Below are positions 14,401 through 44,400 of a DNA stretch of 64,000 nt, piece by piece. The stretch lies in NCBI GenBank assembly GCA_023055505.1, contig JALIRH010000044.1:124001-188000 (forward strand), read 5' to 3'. The notes beneath the pieces were generated by a model. That model made no database searches, was not told where the DNA came from, and saw only the letters and a program-made list of their open reading frames with translations. A program made the position numbers and the translations under genes. The number at the start of each line of letters is the position of its first letter. The stretch's first letter is position 1. This DNA comes from Callipepla californica brunnescens. Lineage: Eukaryota; Chordata; Aves; Galliformes; Odontophoridae.

Positions 14401-14463
14401 GAGGGCCAGCCCAGGTGCCATCAGCGCTAGGAGCCCGGGGGGGCAGGAGCTGGGACAGGGCAT
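5334..14463 (-). CDS. HPSE2: HPSE2, heparanase-2, 5' coding part (exons 1-3; rest outside window)
   Basis: HPSE2 is a secreted heparan-sulfate-binding protein related to heparanase. It lacks heparanase enzyme activity and acts in the extracellular matrix; loss in people causes urofacial syndrome (family knowledge). Three coding exons are visible on the minus strand: 14204-14463, 13226-13383 and 5334-5495. Joined they give 193 full codons and stay in phase. The first part has a hydrophobic leader ending near SQAGDRR, consistent with a signal peptide. The segments DPSIIHDGWLDFL, KRTDFLQF and DYYLKNYED match human HPSE2 as I recall it, and exon 3 begins DIVRSDIALDKQKG. The human protein is about 592 residues, so roughly the first third is here. 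The start at 14463 (MPCPSS) lines up with an internal Met of the longer human N-terminus; no in-frame ATG was seen just upstream. The gene is divergent from CNNM1. HPSE itself is excluded by the close HPSE2 match and by synteny. Confidence 0.93.
6567..6645 (-). mobile_element. CR1 LINE 3' tail fragment, reverse orientation
   Basis: Begins AGAATCATAGAAGAGAATC and continues GATTGGAAAAGACC and AAGATCATCCAGTCCAAC, the reverse complement of the typical CR1 3' end. Only the terminal ~80 bases are clear. CR1 copies in birds are usually 5'-truncated like this. Confidence 0.85.
7575..7811 (+). mobile_element. CR1 LINE 3' tail fragment, forward orientation
   Basis: About 237 bp matching the CR1 3' region: AGAGAGGGTGGTAAGGCACTGG, then GTGTTCAAGGCCAGGCTGG, GGTCTTTGAGGTCTCTTCCA, ending in the octamer-type repeats GATTCTATGATTCTAT that terminate CR1 elements. 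5'-truncated and non-coding. Confidence 0.95.
8220..8545. promoter_or_regulatory. Isolated intronic CpG island within HPSE2 intron 2
   Basis: Very GC- and CpG-rich stretch flanked by AT-richer DNA, with a (CCGGG) run near 8239-8261. On the plus strand an ATG at 8426 is followed, ten codons later, by a good splice donor, CAG|GTGAGC at 8455/8456. It could be a promoter for an antisense or alternative transcript. No protein family is recognised. Confidence 0.5.
12640..13900. promoter_or_regulatory. CpG island over HPSE2 exon 2 and intron 1
   Basis: Dense CpG dinucleotides and GC boxes around coding exon 2, continuous on the right with the promoter-side CpG region. Open frames on both strands here are composition-driven. 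Confidence 0.65.
13226..13383 (-). CDS. HPSE2: HPSE2 coding exon 2
   Basis: 158 nt. The acceptor follows CCGCAG and the donor reads GACG|GTGAGC. It encodes SRRLVTLARGLAPAFLRF, then the KRTDFLQF and PGPDYYLKNYED segments of heparanase-2. It lies inside its own CpG-rich block. Open reading continues past the donor, but that stretch is a GC-rich shadow. Confidence 0.93.
13384..14203 (-). other. HPSE2 intron 1
   Basis: 820-nt GC-rich intron between coding exons 1 and 2, with a GTT microsatellite at 13989-14013. Open frames of up to 258 codons on both strands reflect CpG-rich composition and match no known protein. Confidence 0.8.
13989..14013 (+). repeat. (GTT)n microsatellite
   Basis: About eight GTT units in HPSE2 intron 1, preceded by a T7 run. 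Confidence 0.9.
14204..14463 (-). CDS. HPSE2: HPSE2 coding exon 1
   Basis: Encodes residues 1-86 plus two bases: signal peptide, then a segment containing TLILLDVNTKSPV and ENFLSLQLDPSIIHDGW. The donor reads AG|GTAAGG on the minus strand. The AG joins the first base of exon 2 to make a Ser codon (AGC). Confidence 0.92.
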
Positions 14464-16104
14464 GCCGGAGAGCAGGAAACCCCTAATTAACTCGCTGTCT
14501 GCAGGGGCTCGCTGGTGGCTAATTGTCCTTATCTAAAGTGTGGGGCGCTCTGCCTTTTTTTGCAATGTTTTGGTGCTGGTGGAGGGGAACTCACGCCCCT
14601 GACCAGCCTTTCTAGCAGCCGGTGCCAAGACTCCTTGCAGCCAGCACCGCCCCTTTAAGAGATGCAGGCTCCAGACATTTTTAACTTTTTGAAGGTGAGG
14701 GGAGGCTCCTGGTTTAACCCCCTCGGCTCGGGGCTCTCCCGAGACCCGTCGGCTCCGAGCTTCGCTTCGCCCCGGCACCCGGGAAGGGCCGAACCGGACC
14801 GTAGCCCGGGACCCCGGGGAGCTCGGCGGCGAGGAGCGGTAAGGCGGCGGGTCGGCCCGCTTCGGGACGCGGTGCCGGGCTGCGGCAACCGAGGCTGAGC
14901 GCGGAACGCGACGGACGCAGCGGGAGCGCGGAGCCCTCGCGTCGGAACCCCGGGATCGGCCCGGCCGGGACACGGGGACCGCTCGGATACCGCGGGGAAA
15001 CGGCCCGCGGGGGTTGGGACGGCAGCTGCCCTCCTCCGCCGCCCTCGGGACCTGCCGATGTCCGACCCGCGGCGGAGCGTGGCGAGGGTTCACGGGGAGC
15101 GCGGAAACGACCGCATCGGCGGCACAAAAAACGCCGCGGTTCGGAGGGACCGGCGCTGTCACCGCACCGGTGCCGCTGCCCGGAGGATCGCGACGGCCCG
15201 ACGGGAGCCGCCTGCGAGCGGCCGTCGGTGCCATCGAGCGGGGGATCCGTGGGGGGGCTCATAGCCCGGAGAGCGCCCGTCCCAAGCTGGCATCCCGCCC
15301 TGCCGGCAGCCAGCCCCGGGTTCCGCACACCGGCGAGCACCGTAACGCGCCCTACCTGGGCCCTCCGCCGCCGCCGCGCTCCGCCCCGGCCCCATTCGTC
15401 CGGCGACACAACGGGGCCGCGCCCGGGCTGAGCCGTGCCGCTCCCGCCGGGCCCGCTGCCGTCTGTGCCCGCAGCCTCGGGGCCGGGGCCCGCAGCTCCA
15501 TCTGCTGGTCACGGGCCCGGCCCCAGCTGCGGGAGAACGGCACCCACCTGCGGGCAGCGCTGCCCGGGGTCGGGGGCGGCCGGGACTGCGGGGAGAAGAG
15601 CGGCGAGGAGACAACACCGAGGGCTGCCTGGGTCCGGTGCGCCGCACGGAAGGGCCGTCCCGAGCCGAGAGGGCGGTGGGGAACGACGTACCGGCGGGAG
15701 GATGAGGTAACCCCTGCCTCTGCGAGGGCTCAGCACGAAAATGGGATTTGAGGGGACCCGGCCGGGGAGCGGGGATCGCGTGGCAGCACCCGGCGGCACA
15801 GAACAGCGCGCGGTACCCGGCGCCAGGCAGCGGGGATGGAACGCCGTGCAAGTAAGAGGATCCGGGGGAAAGGGCCGTGCAATTTCTGCTGTGCAAAGCC
15901 CTGGCATCCCGGGACAGGAAGAAGGCAATTTAAGGTTGGAAAGTTGTGTTCGGCTCAGAACGCTCCAGCAGCAGTTTGCAATAGCAATTCGCCGGCCCCG
16001 GAGCTGCAATTGCTTGGTTTGTGAGGCACCTCCGAGCCAGGGACATGAGCTCCCGTATCGCCTCCTTTGTTTGCTCGGGTTTATTACTATTATTTTGTTT
16101 TACC

Positions 16105-16147
16105 TTTTTTTTTTTTTTTTTAGTCTTTTGTTGTTGTTGTTGTTGTT
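16105..16147 (+). repeat. Poly-T tract followed by (GTT)n microsatellite
   Basis: T17 at 16105-16121, then TAGTCTTTT and six GTT units. It could be the remnant of a poly-A tail on the minus strand, but no adjacent retrotransposon body was recognised. Confidence 0.8.
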
Positions 16148-16600
16148 TCTTATTTGTTTTCATTATGATCAAAAGATAGCAGAGCTTCACTGCCATTTGC
16201 TGGCCCGTAAGCGCTATGACTGCAGGCCGAAAGTTACTATCCCTCTTCCTCCTCCTGTTTCAAAACGAAACTCCGATGCGCTGCGTAGCGAAGGACGAGA
16301 AAGAAAACAAAGTACCCCGCCTGACCTCCGTTACAAACACGATACTTCGGAGGAGAAACGCGTTTAGCCCGAAACACCCCTCACAATCCATCTCCGCTCC
16401 GAAAGCGGGCTCCGGCGCCGGGCTCAGCCCACCCGCGGCCGCAGAGCGCGGGGAGCTCTCCCCGCGGGGCCGCCGCTGCCGTCGGGGCGCGGGCGGAGCC
16501 GTCCGTCGGGGCGGCCCCAGCGCCGCTGTCTCTCCGGGAGTGCGGCGGCTCTCGGAGCTCAGCTTACAGCAGCGGCTCTGGCCCGCCGTGCGAAGCGCCG

Positions 16601-34101
<17,501 letters not shown>

Positions 34102-37100
34102 GCAGCAGTGTGGCCAGAGCACGGTGCTGGAGGCCCACGCGGACCCCAGGTAGGAGCCCACCCTTTGATCCCCCAAGCAAGCAGGAGGTTGGTTTTCATA
34201 TCGCAAAATCAAGTTTTGTGCTATTCAAACAGCAAAGCCAAATGATAAAGGACACAGAAAAACCCACCCTATATTTAGCAGCAATAGGCAAAGTCAGCCC
34301 TGTGCAGGCATACGCACAGCGGAGGCTGCAGCAGGGCTCAGGGATGCAGCTACAGAGCCCAAGCACCCATAGGGTGGTGAGGGCAGAGAGAGTGAGGCCC
34401 CTACTCATGCTTTAGCTCCGGCCACCTGCACTGCATGCCTTCCAGGTCTGCAGCATGGAGGTCTCCTGCCGCCAGGCCCATGTCCAGCAGCAGCAGGTCT
34501 GCACTCGCTCTGCCCGCCCGCTCGTGCCGCCCCTCCCTGCAGGACTGCAGAGCCCCATCCCCAGGCCGAAGAAGAACACACTGCGGGGACTGAAGCACCC
34601 AGTGGCATGGAGCAGCTTGCTGGAGCCTGAGGGCCCCGGCCCAGCTGCTCCCTGGTAGTACCTGGTCTCAAGGAAGATGTGGAGAAAGGAAAGGGGGAGA
34701 AGCGTTCCCTGCGGACAGCACAGGGAGGGGCGGCCCAAGCCACAACACCCTCAGCATCATTGCCCATCCCCATCCTGCGAGGCCTGGAGCCCCCCAGTGC
34801 TGGGCGCTGCACACACGTGCTCACCCCCATAAGGAGACAACGCTATTGGGGGGTGCCACCCGCAGCTCAGGGCCCCACTACACATCTGTGCTGTGCCCAG
34901 CGCCCTGCACACCGACATCGCCGCAGCCTGGCACGGGAGCACAGCTCACCCTCGTGGCCTGCTGCTCCACGCCGCACTGACCATCCTCTGCGCGAGACAG
35001 GCTCGTCCTGAGCCTCCGGGTCAACACCGACCGGTCCGTAGTTTTGTAGAGGCTGAACGCAACAGGGATAGCAACATTAAAAGTGATTTCTCCCTGAGCA
35101 ATGCCCTGTTTGTGTTGATGGGTGCAGGGACGGCTCCTCCTGCTGTGTGAGGACAGGCTCTGAGCAATGGTTAGACCACAGCGACACAGACGAGGGCTGG
35201 AGTTAATAATACACTGTTGCAAATACAATAGTGGGATACACGTGCTGGAGTACAGCTTGAGATAGCGGCAGAAATCTCATGGTCCAGCAGCGCTGATAAA
35301 ACCTCAGCTGGAGTAACGGCATCTCTGCCTGGGGTCCTGCCCCACTGAGGAAACAGAAAGCAATTGACAGGAGGCCAAGGAAAAGCAAGGGCTGGAAAAC
35401 AACCTGCCCAGAGAGGCTGAGGGAAACGAGGTCACAGAATCTGAACTGGAGGAGGATGTGAAGGGGAAAGAGGAAGCTGGCAAGTACATAAAAAGCACTT
35501 AGAAAAGGAATAAGCTGTTCTCTGTTGCCATGGTGAGTGAGATAATGGGTAATCAGCTTACACTGTAGGAAAAGAGAAATTTAGGTCACTCATTAGAAAA
35601 ATAAGCCTGGTAAGTATAGCAGAGTGCTAGTACAGGCTCCATGCCTGGAGGTCCCTAAGGAGCACAGCCAGATGTCAGAAATAACAGACTCTTTCCCCTG
35701 AGATCAGGCCTGGAAGTCATCCTTTAACCATCATCAGCCCAACTGTGGGTGGGCACCGAGAAAAAGCTCCCACCTCTCCCACTGTAGAGAAAATGCTGCC
35801 TCGGTCTCAGACTCGAGTGGTATGAATAACCACTCTGAGAAAGACAGATATATGAAGATGCATGAATCCCCTTGGCCTGACAAGGGAAGCAGTAGAAGTT
35901 TCCTGAAGGCTATAAGGCATCTGCTTCATTTCACAGACTGCAGACAAAACCAGAGACTGAATGCACTCTGCAAACACAGCAAAGGATCAAGGCACAGATT
36001 TCTCCTTTAGTTTCTAAGCCGTAGCACAAGCAAAATCCCTGAAGGCTCTCACTGGCTGACCCAAAGAAATGAGGCTATTCCACTTTCCTCAGCAAGATCT
36101 TGGCAGGAGTCTGTTGTATCGAGGTGGCAATATCAGCTCCTGACTGCAGAGAGCAGCAGCAGATGGCCCTAGCACTTCTTCAGTGCCAGAAATCCAGGCT
36201 GTTGCTGACAACCCACTGAAGCTAGAGAAGGTAGTGGTTCACCAGCAGCCTGCAGAAAAAATAACAGGAACTATCCACAGACCAGGAGCTCAGGGCCAGG
36301 GAGAGACAGACAGATGGCTGAGTAACACGTGGACGTGCAGCAAGGAAGCACAGACAGACAGACCTTGCGGTACAGCAAGGGCAGAAAAAGGAACACAAGA
36401 GGGACATGAAGAACTGGTCAGCCACACACACAATCACAGGGAGCTCTAAACTACACTACTCCAATAGGACTGTTCTTAATTAGTAGCAACAGTGATCAGA
36501 GATGCAACACAATGTAGGTGAGAAAGGGAAACCCTTGAAACACATGGAGTGAAGCCCAGGGGGCAAAGTAAGATGCCGAGGCTTTATCCTCAGCATGGAA
36601 GAGGTCAGCATAGCCCAAAGGCAGCAGGGTACAGAGGAAAGGAGTCACCTCCACCACTTGGCACAGTAAGGTACAGCTCCACAGTGTGTGCCCTTCCACC
36701 AGCAGCAAGCTGCCAGCACAGCAGGCAGTGCTCACACAGGGAAGACATCACACAAGGCAGGGATAGCATTCAGAGATGTTGGTTTAATTTTCTATCAGCA
36801 ACACTAAGCAATAATCACAATTACAAATGTTTGCTCGAATCAGGCTCAGGAGTGCATGGAGGAAAGCTAGCAACAGCTTTGCCCCTACACAAAATACTAC
36901 CAACTGACAACAGTTTGTCTCAGAGAACAACGATCTGGGCTGTTAACCCATCGCCCATTGCACTGGCACCGGACTTAGCCTAGATCAAACAGATCAGTGT
37001 AAGTTGATTTGGATGTGCTAAAGATGCAGCTCTAAGCGCCTGAAGACCAGGCTGCTGTCAAACAAGAACTAAGGCAGCTCATGCTGCCCCCACCTCTTGG

Positions 37101-37175
37101 GGCTTACCATATTGCAAGGGGTACTTCACTGAAGGTCAAAATAAGACTATCCCTGACTGAGCTACTGCTCCCATC
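34102..37175. other. CNNM1 3' UTR and CNNM1-GOT1 convergent spacer
   Basis: CNNM1 3' UTR begins at 34102. The only poly(A) hexamer noticed in the first kilobase is ATTAAA at 35076-35081, followed by GT-rich sequence near 35110. The remainder is non-coding DNA up to the GOT1 poly(A) signal. Short open frames are not convincing genes. Confidence 0.6.
35076..35081 (+). terminator. Candidate CNNM1 poly(A) signal (ATTAAA)
   Basis: Variant hexamer about 975 bases after the CNNM1 stop, with TGTGTTGATGGGTG downstream at about 35108. Other sites further on are possible. Confidence 0.35.
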
Positions 37176-37181
37176 TTTATT
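37176..37181 (-). terminator. GOT1 poly(A) signal (AATAAA)
   Basis: AATAAA on the minus strand, 100 bases past the GOT1 stop codon; cleavage is expected roughly 10-30 bases lower. Confidence 0.8.
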
Positions 37182-37280
37182 AAACCCCAGGAGGTGCGGA
37201 CATGGCAAGCCATGAATAAGGTAAGAGGACTACACATTACAACTTTGGTGAGTTCATGTAGGTTTGGTTGTTCGTGTGCT

Positions 37281-40403
<3,123 letters not shown>

Positions 40404-41332
40404 TCAGCCAATCGGCGGCGGCCGAGGGGCAGGGTGGCGGTGGCGCCCATTGGCTGGCGGCACCGTGGCTACGCCCGCTCCTGCGTGATGGCCGCGGGAG
40501 CGCTGCCCGAGCGGGGACGCCCGGAGCGCCGAGTGCCCGCGGGTACGGTGCGGTGCTGTACGGAACGGAACCGAGAGCGCAGCGCTGCCCCTCCCCTCCC
40601 TGTGACCCGGTGTGCTGCCGGCAGCAGCCCCGCTCAGCCCAGGGGCGGCGGTTGCTAAGTGGCGGAGATTGGCGTTCGCTCGTCCCCCGGGTGCGGCGCG
40701 CTCCGTTGTGTCCCGGGGAACCGCTCCCCCGGCGGCAGCGGGCAGCCGGCTCCTCCGCTGAGGGCTTAGGGCGGGGGATGCTCCGCGCTGCGGCTCCGCG
40801 GCTGTGCCGAGAGGGGACGGCAGAGGGCAGAGCCGCCCCGCGCATCCCGGGGCTCGGCCGCTCAGCGGTGAGCCCGGCCTGGCCCCGGCGGATCGCGGTG
40901 CGTCGGAAGTTGGTGGGAAACCTGCGGCGCCTGGGAAAGTCTTCAAGGCGAACGGGAAGGGCGTCGCCAACCGCGGTCCCACTGGTGCGACCCGAAGGTG
41001 GGCGCCGCTCCCAGTGGCGCTGAGAAGGGCCGGGGACGCACCGCCCGCCACGTGCTGTCGCAGAGGAGCGCTGTCGCAGCGCCTTTGGGAGCCTTGCCCC
41101 AGCTGCGCTGCACACCCGCTTGGGACCTTGAAAGAATAACAGCAGGGAGCAGGGGATGGTGTCCAGCGAGCCCTCAGGGCTTGCTACGGGTGGGGTTCTT
41201 AGTCCAAATGGGACAAGATATCTGCTGGACCCAAGGAAAAGGCCGTGTGGCATCCCAGAAGGAGCTCAGGTTGCAGCCATAGTGGTGGATTGCAAACTCC
41301 TGATGCTGTCAGGCACTATGAGGGCATCTGAA

Positions 41333-41415
41333 AACCCTAAACGGTAGCCCTAACTCTAAACTTATTCCTAACCATAATCTCAACCCTAAACTTAATCATA
41401 TCCTCAGCCCTTACC
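41333..41415 (+). repeat. Degenerate telomere-like CCCTAA tract
   Basis: About 80 bp with repeated variants of CCCTAA/CCTAA/TCTAA (for example AACCCTAA, GCCCTAAC, TTCCTAACC, CAACCCTAAAC), none in a long perfect array. It resembles a decayed interstitial telomeric or related simple repeat. Confidence 0.5.
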
Positions 41416-44400
41416 CTGGAACCTGACAAAGAGCACTTGGGTTTCTTAAGGGCTATGGACGCTGCTGAATGCAATGATGAGCAAAGATGTGGGGATGAGA
41501 AGGGAAGCAACCGCTGAAAATGGACCCTGGGGGCAAATGGAGCTGCCCCTTATGGGGTGAGTCATGGCCAGGAGGAATAAAGCCCTGCACCGCTGTGGGG
41601 TCAGGCTAAGCAGGGCTGCTGAGAGCTTCCTATTTCTGGAGCACGCAGAAGTGCAGGGGAGCCCTCAGACTGGTGGCCTTGTGCCGCTCTTACTGGTTTC
41701 TGACCCAAGCGCTGGGACATGTGGGGACAGGGCCAAGCCTATTCCCAGTGCAGGGAGGTCAGGAAGGCATGGTGGTGCTGCCTGCCAAGCTGTCTGTGCC
41801 AAGCCACTGGGCAGGACACTTGCAAAAAGAAAAAAAAGATGAGCTCTGCCTGTCTCCCCTTCCCCAGGGACTGTGGACAGCACAGCATTGTGGGTACGGG
41901 GCCAGCAGGAGCTACCCCCAGTGCAGTGGGTGCCCCCAGCTGTGCAGTGTGGGGCTCCCCTGGGTGCAGCTGCAGGAAGGAGACAGGTACAGAGCAGCAG
42001 GCAGCTGTGCCTCACCACGTCCCCACAGCTCTGTGCTTTCATCTCCCCAGCCCACACAAAGGGTGCCACCAAGATGCATGAAAAAGCAAGAGCAACATGG
42101 GAGCAGGCCCCGAGGCAGCCGCCCTTCATCTGCTCTGCTTGGAGTGACAGCACACAATGAGCTGCCACTCACCAGGCAGGCTGCACCCCGTGCCCACAGC
42201 CCGCAGGCATACACCGCACATAGGCACGCCTCTGTGCTCAGCCCCTCAGTGGGGGCACAGCTCCTGCACCCATGAACATGGGGACCCCCAGGAATCGTTG
42301 TCTTCCCACAGCCTGGTGCTGTGCCCCAGGTACCCGCTGCATCACGGTCATTCCCAGCCTCTCTTCCTCCACGTCCAGCTGTTTTCTCAGTGCAAGATCC
42401 AGACAGAGAGGAGGGTAAAATGTTTTCATTCCAAGCTCAGGGGTCAGGTCATGGTTTGTCTAAATGGCTTTTGTTGCTGTAATTATCAGATTAGCTGATC
42501 TCTGGCAGTGCGTTTAGGGGCAGCTACATTAACGATGATCCCGAACCCCTCCACTCACACCCACCCCCACCCCCTACCCAGTGGGGGCAGCGGCTGTGCA
42601 AAGCCACGGCATTGGATTGTGATGGCATAAGAACTGCGTGCATGGTGTGCTCTTGCTTTGGGCCTGGTGCCCAGCACACGTGAACAGCACCTTTTGGGAA
42701 GAGCCCAACCTGCAACACCACAGAGCCTCATCCCAGGCACCTGCTCAGTGTGCAAACGTGGGATTGGGGGTACTGAAGTGTCCCCCCTCAGGTGATCTGT
42801 GTGGGTTCTGGGGGGCTCTGGGATGATGCAGCAGAGCAAGTACAAGTCCATGGAGGGGCACCCTCCAAGCAGCAGTGAGGCATGGGAACAGGAGCACAAG
42901 ATAGCAGGGGAGATGGAGTGTGCCGGGGAGATGAGAGCAGGGCAAAGGGCAGATAAAGTGGGACTGGGAGTTTCTGGGCAGACCATCCCCGTGTCCATCT
43001 GTCAGCACCTCTAAGTGCTGATGGCACCAGACCCTGGTGGCTGCCAGGACTGCCGGCCCCACCATGGGGCACTGATGGGGGCTGACAGGGCCCCAGCCCA
43101 TGACCATGCTGATATCCTGCTGCCCAGCCCCAGGGAAGGAGCCTTGGGGGGTTTCTCACACTCAGAACCTACTTGTCCCCCTGGAGCACAAGTGAGCACT
43201 CTCTTGCTCCCACCTCCCACCTCATCCTCTAATTCCCAAAACACCATGTTCCTTCAGGAAGTAGTGACTTCAGCAAAAGATAAATACTATCAATAAAAAA
43301 TAGTGAAAGACCTATTCCTGCCATTTTTCTTAATTCCCACCATGAAAGAGCTTGGTTATCTGCAAAGCTATTTTCCCTGCTCTAACTAACCCCAGGCAGC
43401 AAGGACATGGGGCACAGCCACCACCTGCCTGGACTCAAGTTCTCTCACTGCTGAGGACAACCAGTGGTTCACCAATGCTATTTAAGCCCAGTGGCACGCT
43501 GGTCCTGGTGCTCCTGAGGACCGTGGCCATTGCGTGATCCACCCACAAAATGAAGCCCATCATTAAAGGTGTTTTCCTAAGGGTGCAAAGGACCAAGTAG
43601 AGAAGAGATGCAGCTATTGGTCCCCAGCATCCCCACTGCTGTGTCAAGGCAAGGACTTCCGCACAGCTGGGGCTGTGGGGATGGAGGCACAGCCGGTCCC
43701 AGCTGTCCCCTCTGGACAGCATGCGTTACTCTGCCCCATGGAGAAGAGAACAGGGAAGAGGAACCCAGCATCTTGCCAGGCGCCCAGTGCCGTGGGTAGG
43801 TTCTGGGTTCTGATGCAGGAGCAGATTTACTGAAAACAATTTATTTAATATCAAAAAATAATTTCTGATGGCGTTTTGGCTGGCGTCAGCCAAGCGCTTA
43901 CTCACACGGGAATTCAAACAAAGGCAGTACTGGCATGCAGCCAGGGGGTCGGGCGCTGGGTGGTCGTGTCCATCCCGGCCTCGGACCCGCCTCTGGGTCA
44001 CTTGCGGGCTTGTGGCATGATGTCTCCATTCATTTATTTATTGGAAATGTTTGAACAGGAAATGCTAATGGTTTGGGTTTTGGAGACAGCTGGAGGGGTG
44101 CAGCAGGAGCTGCTGGGAAGGGGAGGGCGCGCAGAGACAGGGTGCTTTGGGGAAAGGAGGTTGGTACCACTGGAACCTGTCCCCTCCATGTAATTGGGGT
44201 GGAGGAGTCAGTGGAGATGAGGCTGAGGATGGCCCTGGAGGCTCTGCTGCATCCTTCAATTGCAGGCACCCATGTGGAATACACAGAACCATTGCTGCCC
44301 ACAGCCAGGGAATGGGAACCATGGGTCCTGTGGGTCTCATCCCTGTTCCCTGAGGCCTGGCGGTGCCCGTGGGAGGGATGGGATGTGAGAGCTGCCCCCA

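Larger units (their letters stand above)
14090..16600 (-). promoter_or_regulatory. HPSE2 promoter-side CpG island
   Basis: CpG-dense DNA covering coding exon 1 and about 2 kb upstream of the HPSE2 start, interrupted by an AT-rich patch at about 16060-16200 with T17 and GTT runs. No clear TATA box was located. The transcription start cannot be fixed from sequence alone. Confidence 0.6.

Noticed and set aside
14090..16600. Bidirectional promoter shared by HPSE2 and CNNM1
   Set aside because: The two start codons are about 7.7 kb apart with separate CpG islands; sharing one promoter is unlikely.
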